A stretch of 64,000 nucleotides of DNA from Cryptomeria japonica (GCF_030272615.1 NC_081410.1:222013415-222077414); one strand, 5' to 3'; counted from the first letter of the stretch, positions 23,239 through 35,185 are shown. The notes: generated by a model not told the origin, from the sequence alone. Numbers and translations are program-made.

Positions 23239-24402
23239 AATTTATCCTTCCTGAGTGACCGGTATATCATCAGATATACTTTTTCTGCTTCTGCAGAATC
23301 TTGCAATGTGACCCAGTTTGTTGCAGTGATAGCAAACAAGTCCAGGTGCTCTCCAAGGTCCATTGTACATGTTTCCATTCTTCCTTCTACATGTTGCCAC
23401 AGTGTGACCATGACCATGACAGATCATACAACTTTCTCTCCATCCGGTTGCCGCTTGATGACCACCGCTTCTTGATTGATGATTGAAGACATTAAACCAG
23501 TTGTGATTCCGATTCACAAAAGGTTCAGGACCAGTTCCTTGGGTCCTCTAAGGATATCTTCCAGTGTTATCCATCATAGACCTACATTCAAATGCTCTAT
23601 GCCCAAACTTGTTGCATGCATAACAATGACCATTGAACTTATTGGCTCTAGGTACATTGTTGATAAAATAAGGAAAATTATTGTAGGCTTTGCTCCTACA
23701 TACATTGGCAATTTGACCTTCTTTAGCACAGTTAAAGCAAATAGGTTTGAATTTTTGCTTACCTTTTCCTTTGAGTGATGGTTACTTCTTTGATGCTTCA
23801 ACATTTGTTCCTGAGGATTCTCCTTCCTCATGTCCAGAGAAACCAAGACCATTGGTATTCTTTGCCGGTCTAGATGACTCAAGCTTTTGCTCTAGCTTGA
23901 CAGTACTTTTGCCAAACTTAGCAAGTATTTCCTTTGACTCAAAGAGTTCTTTGGAAATAGCAGTGTTTGTCTCCATTAGACTTGCATTTTTTGAGATAGC
24001 TATGTTCAGTTCTCCTTGCATGTCTTCTTTTTCCATTCTACTCTCATGAAGGCGAGTAGTCAGTGCACTAATCTCTTGTTTCAACTTGGAGATCTCATGA
24101 TCTCTATCCTTTATCTGATCTTCATCTTTTTTCCGATTCTCAAGCTCTTGACTAAACCTAATAGTCAGTCCTTCCAACTCCTTTCTCAGATTGGAGTTTG
24201 AATCATTCAGTTTATTTACTTTAGCAATCATGGCTTCCATGTTGGCTTCATCTTCAGAACTACTTTTAGATAGTTCCATCATCTTTTCTGCACTATCTCT
24301 CCTTTTTGCTTGAGATGCCTTGTATTTGACCATAAGATCATCATAGGCTTGCTCAGACTTAGTGAGTCATTGAGTAAGTTCGCTCATGGTGTATTCCCCC
24401 AT
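23239..24402 (-). pseudogene. ORF1 of element B: coiled-coil gag-like protein with four CCHC knuckles
   Basis: The frame opens at ATG 24402 (MGEYTMSELTQ), about 35 bases after the PBS. A strongly charged coiled coil covers about 24330-23800. Four knuckles follow: CFNCAKEGQIANVC (23698-23739, the His replaced by Gln), CYACNKFGHRAFEC (23584-23625), CMICHGHGHTVATC (23389-23430) and CYHCNKLGHIARFC (23294-23335). The frame ends with TAA at 23239. Three stops interrupt it (a TGA near 24368, a TAA near 23781, a TAG near 23550). No copia capsid domain precedes the coil. Likely role by family: RNA binding and particle assembly. Confidence 0.83.
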
Positions 24403-24437
24403 ATCTCTTTCCAAGTGGTTAAAATTATAGAAAGGTA

Positions 24438-24450
24438 GGCTCTGATACCA
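24438..24450 (-). other. Primer binding site, element B
   Basis: On the minus strand TGGTATCAGAGCC lies two bases inside the 5' LTR end, complementary to initiator-Met tRNA. Confidence 0.9.
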
Positions 24451-24452
24451 AT

Positions 24453-25602
24453 TGATGAATACTAAGAGGGGGGGTGAATTAGTATGTGAAAAATCTCTGC
24501 ACTGAAACACTTACACAGTCTAAAGATAAACCGGTAAAGCAGTCTAACAGTCAAACCAGTTACCACACATGCAAACCAAAATGCGAATAAGGCATTCACC
24601 CACAAAACCAATACAACCATAATACAAGATATTTGACGTGGAAACCCAACTGTGAAAAACCACGATGAGATGGAACTCACAAGTCACTATCTCTAGAATA
24701 GAAACCAGACCGGTTAAGGTCTTACAATGTTCTTCACCAGAACAGATCTTGTTAGGAATCTTGATCTCTGTTAGGAGATAAGTCCGATTAAAGACTACCT
24801 TGTTAGAGGATTTTAGATTCACATGTGTGAACCACCTTGTTAGAGGATTTTACAAAGGCTTTGAGGCCTACCTGGTTAAGGGCTATAGACTTGTCAAAGA
24901 TGTGAGTAATCAACAAGTGTTTGATCTATCGGATAGCACAAACTGCTTGGTTAGATCTAGTATTGCTCACAGTTAGTGCATTCCAGCATTACTTCAGTCT
25001 TCTCTATCTCTCTCACAATTACAACTTGATCTTCTCAGATAAGATCATTCTCAACTTCCACCTTAAACCCTAGCTCGACATTAACCCTTTCAGCAACAAC
25101 TTAAAACCCTAGACATGATGTCCTTTTAAAGGAATCTAATTTCATGTTGGTCCAATAGGATTACATTACAATTTCCTAGGTTCAATGCATCTAGACGTAC
25201 TTAGTAACACGACACAAAAAACATCGTCAATGTGTCGGCACTGTCAAACAATCGGTGGATTGGTAACTCATCAAAAAATGTCGGTTGGTAACTCATCACA
25301 GAGTATTACCGGTTCATACAAAATACCAGTTGCCGGTTTGACAAAAATGAAGACTGGTAAGAATGTGTTGTGCCGCTTTGCTCCCTCATGCCGCTTGGGA
25401 TCTACGAACCGCTTGGGGTCGACATGGCGCTTTAGACCAGGAAACACATTCTGCAAAATTACCACTAGTCTAAAGACTAGAATACAACATACCGGTTCGA
25501 ACAAATACCGGTTGAGCACAAGCTCATACACATAAAGGGGATCTCAATACAAGTGTGTTTCCATCAATGACAATCACAACATAAACAACAAAAATGCCAA
25601 CA
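24453..25602 (-). repeat. 5' LTR of element B
   Basis: Pairs with 17826-18952. It is 23 bp longer overall. It carries an extra stretch of about 37 bp at about 24814-24850, bounded by the repeated words CCTTGTTAGAGGATTTT, and lacks a short ACCAGTTAAGGTCAG-type duplication found in the other LTR near 18080. Confidence 0.93.
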
Positions 25603-26155
25603 GTATATGTTTCACCGGTAGCTTCGGCAGTGATGATGACTTGTTATCATCTAGAGATCATTTGGTTATGTCGAAGACATGGATTGGATGTCTAGATTTG
25701 GTGTTTTTCTTATTGGACTAATCAAGTTCACATATTTTCCTTTACCAATAAATAAGTCTACGTTATGGACCGGTACAAGATATCATGTTCTAGATCAGCA
25801 CGACACGTTTTGGAAATGGTTTATTTATTGGATAATGTGTAAATATATTGAGCCGACATATTGAATCGCATCAAGACTTATTTGTAATTGATTTAAATGT
25901 AATATCTTTAGGGAGCCAACCTAATGATAAGGTCTTAGCTTTTGTATAAATAATTATAAGACCTTATTGAAGATCATATTATGAGTGTGTGCGAATATTG
26001 AAGATCATTGTAGAGCAAAAATAAGCAGATCCTTGTGCGAATCATGGAAATACTATCTGAAGGTTGAAGGAAAGGTTATAAAGGTGTTTGGCACTCGTGG
26101 TCAGAGCTTAAACGGGTACTGAATCCAACATTGTAGATGCTATATTGAAGCAGTA
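25603..26155 (+). repeat. LTR of copia family E, right part
   Basis: After the duplicated GTATA (25603-25607) the sequence continues the family E LTR (TTATCATCTAGAGATCA..., compare 62100-62600). Similarity ends near GCAGTACATT at about 26155, so the last 450 bp or so, including the CACCCCCC end block, are absent. Confidence 0.8.
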
Positions 26156-27718
26156 CATTTTGCGAAATTTTGCAGACGACGGTCGGGTTAACGAGCGAGC
26201 ATGTTCGAGAGAGATCAACGGCTCGCGCTATTTCGCGAAGGAAGATGCACGAAGTTTAAACCCCGCGAAATAGCGAGAGTGAACGAGAGCCATCCACATG
26301 GCACGTAGGTGGCGGGTACAGTCAATGTTCCAGCAGGCGGGTCCCGGTGAGGTGGCACACGTTGGCGCACAGGTGGCAGTCCAGTGGCGATGACGTGGCG
26401 GCCAGGTGGCAATGACGAAGCAGATGATGTGGCGATGATGAGGTGTCATCCCAGGTGGCGTCCAGTCAACCCCATCGAGCAATCAGAGGCCGCCACATGG
26501 CAAGGTGTCAGAGCACAAATGGAGGCAAAAATCAAATTTAAAATTGTTTATTATATAGTTTAGACTATATTAATAAATGAAAAATTTAAATGTTTGAGCA
26601 CATTGGGGAATTAATTCGCCCAGGACTTAATTTTTGGCCGAGGTATAAAGTGTTATATATTTTCGGAAAGCTCTCAAAGCAAGGAATCCGATTATGAAGT
26701 TAATTTGGACAAATGTGGGATATTTTAGAAGCAGTTTCCACGGGAACAAAATTCAGTTAGAGAGGAGAGACACTTGGCAATTTTCAGTTGTGGATTTGTT
26801 TTTCTTCCCTCCTCTTTTTATTCCCCATTCTTGTCAGTGGTAAGGGTTCCAGAATTCTGTGAGGAAGTGCTCCAGTTTTCATGGCTTCCATTTTCTAAAA
26901 TTCTTGACCCAAACTTGTAAAGTTCTATGGATCTATTCAGGGTATAGAGGCTACATTGCAGGATGACAGATTGTTTTCTAGTTGCAGGTCTTACTTGTGT
27001 CAGGCATGAGTAAATTTCCCATGATATTGTCTCTGTGATATGTTTTTTCATTATTATGAATTCAATCCTCAAGGAGGATGAAATTTGTCATCTCAAGGAG
27101 ATTGTGTGACTGTTGTAGGTATCCTTCAAGGAAGGTTTTAAATTCTATAGTCAGTCATAAATGATGAAATATATTTCCAGATCTGATAAAATTGTGAATG
27201 AATCAAATAGTGCATTAATATAAGGTATTGATGCATGAATATCTTGTTTAAGGAAAATAAGCTTGCATCTATGATTCATATTTGTAGTTATGTCTGTGAC
27301 TCTGTTGCCCAATGAACAAGGCACTGGTCTTGCAAGTTTGGGGATGTTTTCAGATATACATTTTAAAAGATAAATCTATTTTCCCTTCATGTTTAGGGGT
27401 GTTTGTGTTCCATTCTTTCCAAGCTCTGTTTCATCCTATTGTTTATACAGATCTAGCCAATCTGTAATGTTTCCTAACCTGTTGAGCTTGTGAAATGATC
27501 TATCTGCTTAATGTTGATGCAGTTACGTGTCTATAATTGTTGTATTTAGTGCATCAAGAGGGTGTCCCCCCCTAGGTCTAGCAGAACCTGAAGTGTAGGA
27601 GGATCAATTAGGATCCTATGTTATGTTGTCCAAGCCCTGATGTGTTTTGTAGACTGAAATTGGCCATTTCATAGAAAGATTTGCAGGTGTTCTTGGGTTA
27701 TCACTTTTGGTGAACAAC
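26156..27718. other. Unassigned block between two family-E copia pieces
   Basis: This stretch replaces the end of the family E LTR and the start of its gag. The first 360 bp are unusually GC-rich for the window, with many AGGTGGC words and an 11-bp inverted repeat (GCTATTTCGCG at 26227-26237, CGCGAAATAGC at 26264-26274). The rest (26530-27718) is AT-rich and without a credible ORF. At its right end it joins copia gag exactly at GGTCCTAC. It may be a solo LTR or another non-coding insertion; I cannot place it. Confidence 0.45.
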
Positions 27719-28840
27719 AGGTCCTACTCCAAATATCCCCCATCCACCGACATTGTCTAAAGACTTGGCAAATGATTACAAAGCAAGAGAAGCACTTCAG
27801 AGCGTATTATCAAATCAAAAAATCATGGGATTATTAGACAAATCTACTGCAAAAGCTATTTGGGACAAAATGGAAACATTGAAGTCAAGATTGCAAAACT
27901 GGAATGTTACCAGGTCAGGTATGAAAATTTAAAAATGGAAGAAGATGAAAGAATTTCTACATTAATGGAAAGAGTTAATGAATTTGTTTGAGGAATACAA
28001 TGTTGTGGAGGATCTTTAAGTGAAGATGAAATTGTTTCTAAATTTTTAAGAGCTTTTCCACCAGCTTACAAAATGAAAGTGACTGCTATTAATGAGTTGA
28101 GAACAACGCCTAATACATCAGTTTCAAGAGATACTTTGGTTGGAAAACTTTCAACATTTGAGCTTTAAGAGTTTGGTCCTGTTGCTAAAGTCAAAACTGA
28201 TATATCTTTCAAAGCATCATCATCATCATCTAATAAATCCGATTGGAAAGCACTTTATGCAAAATAACTTGAAGATATTAGGAGACAAAATGAAGAACTT
28301 GAATAATTTGAAGCACTATTCGCAAGGAAGATGCCTAAAGGTCCAGCAGGAAATAAGTACGAAGGTAAAGCACCTTTCAAATGTTTTAATTGTAATAAAG
28401 TTGGCCATATGGCATCTAGGTGTCTTGATAGACATGCAAGACTAAGAGAGGAAGAAAATAGAACATATAAACCTAACCCTAAATATAAGAGATACAAATT
28501 TAAGAAAAACAAAGATAAGTCATGTTATTACGTAGATGAAGCTGTTACAGAAGACTTAGATGAAGATCCAGCAGATAGTGGATGGGAATTTGTTGCATTA
28601 AAGGAAGATCCACCGAAACCTATTGTCAAACTGGTAGAGCAAGCATTAGCAACAAAAATTGAAGAAAAGGATGAATGGATCATTGATAGTGGATGTTCGC
28701 ATCATATGACTAGTGATAAAAGAAAATTCTTATCATTATAGGAAACTCATGGAGGTCTAGTAAGATTTGGAGATGATAAAGCTTTTTTAATCAAAGGAAG
28801 AGGCACTATATCTTTGGATGGTAAGCACAATACCAACAAT
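27719..28840 (+). pseudogene. Ty1/copia gag and protease fragment
   Basis: This matches the gag beginning at 63118, but starts only at its residue 44 or so (GPTPN). It contains the capsid helices (decayed, with frameshifts near 27880 and TAA/TGA stops) and one zinc knuckle CFNCNKVGHMASRC (28382-28423). The retropepsin site WIIDSGCSHHMTSD (about 28676-28717) has its DSG intact. The frame stops where a minus-strand LTR begins at about 28841, in the middle of the protease segment just before the expected gag-pre-integrase region. The remainder probably lies beyond the right end of the window, on the other side of the Tat element. Confidence 0.87.
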
Positions 28841-30006
28841 TGTGTGTGTGAAAAAGTGGAATAGGTCTGTAAGCTGCAAGACACAACACTTCAATTAAGT
28901 CATTACATGTATGGCTAGACAGATATAATCATGAATAATAAAACCATAACAAATCAACCAATTGCCTTCTAAAAGATGCAAGTATAGACTTGATCTCATA
29001 TTTGTATAAGCAATACCAATGACTAGACTACATCAAGATGAAGGATTTACTCTATATGAGCATGATATTAAGCTAAATGGATGCAAGATTATGCTAGATG
29101 GATGAATAGTAAGCTATATGAATTCAAGAAATCATGAAATATGCAGAAATAAATTTAACTAAGATGCAATAATCTAAAAAATAAAGCACAATATCTTCAA
29201 TGACTCCAGAACAAAAACTATATAATAACAATAAACCTCCAGGGTGTTTTGGATGAGAGATGAAGGCTGAATTTATAGAGAATCGCAAGAGAGATCAAGA
29301 AAAACACAATCTAGGGTAATTGAAATAATTGAGAGATCAGATTTAGTTAACCTTGAGATAGATTCCAATTATAGTTTAATTGAAATGCATTCAAAAAAGA
29401 AGTTTAAGTTTGCATTGGAGATAAAATTCAATTAATTCCATGCACTTGAGATGAAAATAGGTAATTCCATACGATTTCTTTGATTTATTCAAGAAAAAAG
29501 TCTTTTTTAATGCAACTGAACTTCTTTTCTCAAAAGCTTTGAGTTCCAACTTTAGAGAATGATTAATAATCCAATAAATTGATTTTCTGATTTCAAGTTA
29601 TCTCAATTTAGAAGAAGAAATAATATCTCAAGTTTGATTTCTCTCTCAATTCAATTCTTTTATTTTATTTTCAATTTAACTCTTGCTTTGAATATTAATT
29701 CCTCTTTTGTAATAAATTAATTCCTTTTTTATGATTAAATGACAAATTTATTAATTAATTAAATATGCTAGGATATTTAATAAATTAAATAGGATAATTG
29801 ATAAAAATAATATTCTTGGAATGATTTAATTAATTAAATAAATATTTAATTAATATATTATAATTCACTTGCCATGTGACATTTGGTGATTGAAGAATTA
29901 ATTAATTGTGTGCTCAAAGTTGATTTAATTGCCTTTGGTTAGGACCTTGGTGATGTTGTCTAAATTAGGGGCCCATGGTTTAGTTGACAATTTTTAGGGT
30001 ATTACA
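28841..30006 (-). repeat. 3' LTR of the Tat-like element (left border approximate)
   Basis: On the minus strand it starts TGTAATACCCTAAAAATTG at 30006, immediately after a polypurine tract (30007-30020, AAATAGGGGCAAA). The other end is taken at the TGTGTGTGTG run at 28841, where copia coding sequence stops; the exact base is ambiguous. No sister LTR is in the window, so this is inferred from the border signals only. AT-rich, no ORF. Confidence 0.6.
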
Positions 30007-30069
30007 TTTGCCCCTATTTGAATTAATGTGTGAGCAATGTGTTGGTTCAAATAATATGTTGATGTGTAG

Positions 30070-30620
30070 GAGATACTAGTTCTAAACTTGATTGATCACG
30101 AACCAGATGAAAAGCGAGGTGTTTAGCTTGATTTGAAGCGATGAAGTTGAACACAGTTGATTAAAGCAAAACCAATCCTGAACTTGATTGAACTAGGACC
30201 GATAGAGAGCAAAGATACCGGACTTGAACTTGATTGATCAAGAAGTGAATCATACTAATCTAGAACTTGATTGAACTAGACACAGTGAGCGAAGATAAAA
30301 TCGATCTTGAACTTGATGGATCAAGACACAATGAGAGAAGATAAACTATCCAACTTGATTTGATGCAATGAAACTGAACACCTACTTAGATTGAGTGTGT
30401 GATCAAAGATACTCTTTAAATTTTTGATTGAGTTAAACAAATAATCAGCTTGATGAAAAGCGATGAAACTGATTAACGTTGAGACTGATTCAGATGAAGG
30501 CAATATCAGCTTGAATTGAAACGATGAAACTGATATGCCCCTAGTGATTGATTTGATGTAGATGAACAAGAAATCTCAACTTGATATGAAGTGATGAAGC
30601 TGAGATGCCCCTTAGCAATA
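30070..30620. repeat. Degenerate repeats in the Tat 3' region
   Basis: Two related word sets recur. The first is CTTGAACTTGATTGA/ATCAAGA (about 30070-30330). The second is AACTTGAT-x-GA-x-GCGATGAAACTGA, in about four copies spaced 60-100 bp apart (about 30350, 30450, 30510 and 30575); two are followed by TGCCCCT. Too diverged for a simple satellite. No coding content. Confidence 0.6.
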
Positions 30621-31659
30621 AGAATTTGTTTGATTTTCTTTAGTTGAAAATATTTTTGCTCGACTTTTGATGAAGATTTGAAAATTTTATTGACATTTGA
30701 AGATGTGAGGTCATGAGGTCATGAGTATGCTCCCTCGGGAGTGAAACCGAAAGATAGCAAGGGTATATGATTTTAGGCAATTGTTGGTGATGATAATGAT
30801 TTGAGCATGAAAATGATTCAGAGGAATATTTGAAGATTTAGCGATGATTAATGAGAAATTGAGCGCAAATGAGAAGAAAAGAATGAGCATTTGAGGAAAG
30901 CACTAAGTGGTCTAGGTTGTGCGAAATTGACTAGAAGAATGATCTCGGATTTTGATTTCGATCTCAAAAATGGAATTAGGATGGGCAAATTAGCTAACAG
31001 TACAATTTTCATGTCCATCGGAGCAAGTTGAAAAATTAGGTTTTGGGCTATATAAGGGGTCCAAGTGTCATTTTCAATTCATTTTGACCTCTCCAAGTTT
31101 GAAATTTGAAAAGCCTTCTGCAAAGAAAAATGGTCATTCTGATCTAGGAGAACCGGTTTGAGCACCAGAGACATCATAATTGACCTCAAAACTATGAGCC
31201 AATGGTAAGAGTAATTTTTATCCCTTTCATTTCATCAATTTTGAATTTTTTCTTTTTATGGCGTTTAAAAGTCAGTCGCATGTGATTTGTCATGCGAGAT
31301 GACATTATGTCTCGTACGACAAATTGTTCTTCTATGTTTTATCATTTAAAGCCATTAGTTTTGTCATTCAAAACACCCCCTTGTGTCATACGAAAGTTTG
31401 CTTGATAGACCATTTTGTCGTGCGAATGCATTTTTTTGTCGTATTAGAGTCTTTTGTCATCCTATAGCTATTCCTAACTTGTACGAGTTTCTGCCTACAC
31501 TGTAAAATGTCGTATGAAAAACAATGAGCATTTTTAAGGGTGCAAACATGAAAATTTGATTTTGCAATTGATGTATTTGGTTTTGCGTGATGTTTAAGCT
31601 ATCTTATAGAAAATTTGGATGATTCTCTGATGCTCTGTTGTTTGCTTCTTGCAGGTGCA

Positions 31660-33580
31660 ATTACCACATGTTCTTTTTCGATGCGTCTATCCTCCTACTA
31701 TGAGGTTAGTTTGTGAGTTATCCAATATAGATAGAGCACATATTGACTTGTATGGGTTTACCCACCTTCTATAGATGCCAGATATCTGTGTGAATCACAG
31801 GATACTCATAGCACTTGTGGAGAGATTTCACTCTAAGCATAACATGTTCCATTTACTAGTTGGGGAGATGACCATCACTCCCGAGGATGTTTACAGGATT
31901 CTCAGGATTTCATTCGCTGGGGATAAGGTTGATTAGGATTCTGCATAACGTCATGGCTTACTAGCTTTGAGACATGTATTTCACAATGAGGACATCCTTA
32001 CACAAGCTATCAGCTAGGATGATATGATTACCAAGTACAGTGAGCAGTTTCCACTAGCCTGTGTCTTGGCAGGATTTATTGGTTGGTTCATTATGTCGGA
32101 CAAGGGACAATAGGGTTTCTTATGCGGTTGGGCTAGGATGTTGGAGAGGCTTGTGGATCACCTTGAGAGATTAGGATGGGGTTCATGTGTTTTAGCCCAC
32201 ATGTATCATCAGATGCATGAGATTGTATACAGAGAGGGGAAGAGCATGGTTGTAGGGGTATTAATTTTACAGATATGGGCCTAGGAGCATATCGTAGTTT
32301 GCAGACCTATAGTGGATGACGCTAGAAATCTACAATAGTCAATTGTTTATAGATATTCTGGATACGTTACTCAACCCCATCTGGGCAAGACAAAGTATTG
32401 GAGACAATAGCTAGATGACCTGATAGTTGCTGTATGGAGACCATACAGAGGCCTTGAGCTTTGGGATGACTCGAGAGCTATGCGGAGAGACACATTCATG
32501 ACTCATCCTCTTATGGGCAGATCCGTGATAGTCATTGAGCGATTTGTTGTATCTCGGGTTATGAGGTAGTATGGTAGTCCTTAGGGGATTTCATAGGAGT
32601 TTACTGCATATGCTCATTATGTAGATGAGGAGAGATGAGGATGGGCCCCTAGGTTGTCCTTCGCATTGAGCATGCAAGCACTGACAGGGTTACAATGACT
32701 TCGGTGGGATTATTTGGATGACATTGCAGATGCGGGGGTTATTGCCCCAATACAAGGATTGGTTCCAGTAGCATCCATTCCCTAGGTTTATAGATCCAGC
32801 TGAGCAGGTACCTCTCATATAGGAGATTGAGGATGATGGCCCTACACAAGTATAGGGACAGGCACAAGGAGAGAGACAGGGATAGGGACAGAGAGCAGAG
32901 GCTCCTAGGTGGGCCGGTGGTGATCCTAGTGCGAGCAACAACAGGGTACTAGCTGGGGAGAGATAACAACATAGAGGAGAGGGCATATCTCTAGAAGTTG
33001 TTGGTGTGAGGAGGAGTGTTGTTTGGTTAGCAGAGGGTGGAGGAGAGGAGGAGTGAGTAGCTCCTACATAGGTACGATAGAGGAGGGATGAGCAGAGTGG
33101 AGATGGAGGCAGAGATGGAGGTGGAGAGCCTGTGAGGGATCAGGGGGAAGCTGATGTAGCATGGTCGATGAGAGAGAGATTAGCAGGTTTGCAGTCATAG
33201 TTTAGATTGGCTCAGACACACCTTACAGAGCGGGACCAACAGTTAGCGGAGCTCAGAGCGGAGTGCGATCTTCAGGTCGTAGAGATGAGGGCAGAGCGAG
33301 ACCGACAGCTGGTGTAGCTCAGAGCAGAGAACGATCATCAAGTTGCAAAGATAAGGGCAGAGTGAGATGCTCTTCAGCAAGAGGTTTTGCACCAGACCAG
33401 TCAGGTAGCATATTATGTGGCAGTGTATAGCATAGTTGTTCTGTTAGCTCAGTAGGTTGTTCCCTAATCTAAGTACATGACGCGATCTGAGGGAGCTCGG
33501 GCACCGAGGCAGGATGTCGGTCAGTAAGCTCCACCTCCTCCACCACCTGGCAAGGAGGGAGAGGAAGAGAGCTAGATTTC
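31660..33580 (+). pseudogene. Antisense plant mobile domain (PMD) ORF in the Tat element
   Basis: Reading GTGCAATTACC onwards, one frame spans more than 350 codons if about 15 stops are ignored: 11 TAG, the others TGA or TAA. It carries the hallmark of the PMD (aminotransferase-like) family: LVERFHSKHNMFHLLVGEMT followed by ITPEDV (about 31815-31890). It also has SDKGQ (about 32095), a GWGSCVLAHMYHQMHE stretch (about 32175-32223) and RPYRGLELWDDSRA (about 32438). After about 32800 the frame shifts into a charged coiled-coil-like tail with repeated LRAE-type units (33230-33370) and a Pro-rich end (about 33525). It lies downstream of Tat pol in the opposite direction, where extra antisense ORFs are known in Tat elements. 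PMD proteins are also found in host genes and MULEs, but the position argues for an element-borne gene. Confidence 0.75.
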
Positions 33581-35072
33581 TTATAGCTCTTAGATTTTGT
33601 TAGATACCCCATTTTTTTGTAGCCCATATGATTCTTGCTCCGAAGGGAGATTGTATATGACAGTTATATCACTTGTACTCTGAGATATTGATGATTATAT
33701 ATACGAGATCTTGATTTGATTTCATTGTACTTGTGTCGATTGATGTATGAGATGTTTTCCTATATGCTTTATTCTTTATGTATGCATATCTATTTAGTAT
33801 GGATGTATGTAATGCAAAGTAATATGAATGTTTGTTTTTGCTTCTTTTCATATGCAAATAAATGATGAAAATGAGTAACTAGTAATGCAAATTGTTTATT
33901 TTTTCTAAGCAATAATATGAAAGCAATGAATGTATGAATCTATATAAAATGTGTATGTATGCAGGTAACATCTCAATACACAAATACTTGATCAGAGAAA
34001 TGATGAAAAAGAGACCACTAAGCTGAGAAATGATGATATGTCAAACTCTCATTCAGAAGATAAAAAAATCATTGTTATCATGCAGAAATCACTCAAAATG
34101 CAGAAAATGCAGAATGAATGCAACTTAAACTAGTCACTGGATTTGGAATGCTTAATATTCATCACTAAGCGTTTACAAACATAGTAGGCAGAATAGAGTT
34201 CCTTCCTTTTCATGTGCAATATTAATTATCTTGTCTGCAATGACCCTTTTTTTTTTCATATCCTTGGATAGATTACGCATGCATCCAAATTACACATTTA
34301 AAGAAATTCGCTCAAAATAGACAAAGAAATGATGAGAACCTCCCTATAGCATATAAATAAGTGGAGTCAAGGTATGTGTGGCAATTTCACCTTGATGTGA
34401 AGGCTCTTATCATAGATTCCTAGCTGATTAGATGTTTCCAGATTATCGAAATCATTCCTACAAGTAGAAAACAAAGAAAATATTATGCCCCCAATCCTTG
34501 CTCTTCTTAGTCAAGATAGACTTCCTCGAGTTACTCAGAGGGTATAATAATAAAAAACCAATATAAAAGACAACACACAAAGAAATATTTCATGCATATC
34601 TCAAACTATTTAGTGATTGTTTTTAGTAATGTTGTTTTGCTTGTGTACTCAGTGATAAAAATCTTTAGTAGTTAGGAGACAGATGACTAAATCAGATTGG
34701 ACGACCAGGTATCACTAACAAAATGATGACTTGGTTGATATTGCTTAGGACACACAATTGCTCAGTCGATTACCCTAAGACTAGGACATTGATTAGTTTC
34801 AAGCCATGAGGGTTCTAAAAGAACCAAGATGTCACAAAAGTGACTAAAATATATGTACAAGCGAAAGGAAATATGCATGAAAGAAGGAATGCCAATGTTG
34901 TGTTGATAGATGGAGCGTTTGAGTACAAGAGGCACCTATTTGCCTTGTTTTCACCTGCTTGGCAAAGATTCTTTTTTTTCTTTTTTTCTTTTTTTTTCAA
35001 GGATATTTTATGATTTTTATGATTTTTTTCAAGACATTTTTCAGCTATACAGGTTTGCTGGAGCAAAGAATA
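33581..35072. other. Tat 3' region between antisense ORF and pol end; no gene
   Basis: AT-rich non-coding sequence with poly-T runs near 34246 and 34970-35000. A purine tract on the minus strand (plus TATGCCCCCAATCCTTG near 34490) might be a second polypurine site. No credible ORF. Confidence 0.5.
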
Positions 35073-35185
35073 CTAAGTGAAGAACTTTTTCAAGTGGATG
35101 GTGTTAATCACCTCACAGAGTTGTTCTCCTTCCGATGTTGAGAGCTGATAGGCACCAAAGACAAAGATTGCAGTAACGATGTAGG
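35073..35185 (-). pseudogene. Tat integrase C-terminal end
   Basis: On the minus strand the last 36 codons or so of pol read IVTAIFVFGAYQLSTSEGE... and end HLKKFFT with a TAG at 35073. This is the usual ending of Tat integrases, which resume from 48643 on the other side of the chromovirus. The frame is continuous across the insertion site. Confidence 0.8.

Larger units (their letters stand above)
17826..25602 (-). mobile_element. Element B: pol-less LTR retrotransposon, both LTRs present
   Basis: A complete element in minus orientation: 5' LTR 25602-24453, PBS, ORF1, ORF2, polypurine region and 3' LTR 18952-17826. It is flanked by an exact 5-bp duplication GTATA (17821-17825 and 25603-25607). 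It split an LTR of copia family E. The 5.5 kb interior has no protease, integrase or RT. Of the three pol-less copies it is the best preserved: ORF1 and ORF2 each keep one frame. Confidence 0.92.

Noticed and set aside
31660-33580. PMD frame as an active host gene
   Set aside because: About 15 in-frame stops before 32800, and a position inside a Tat element.
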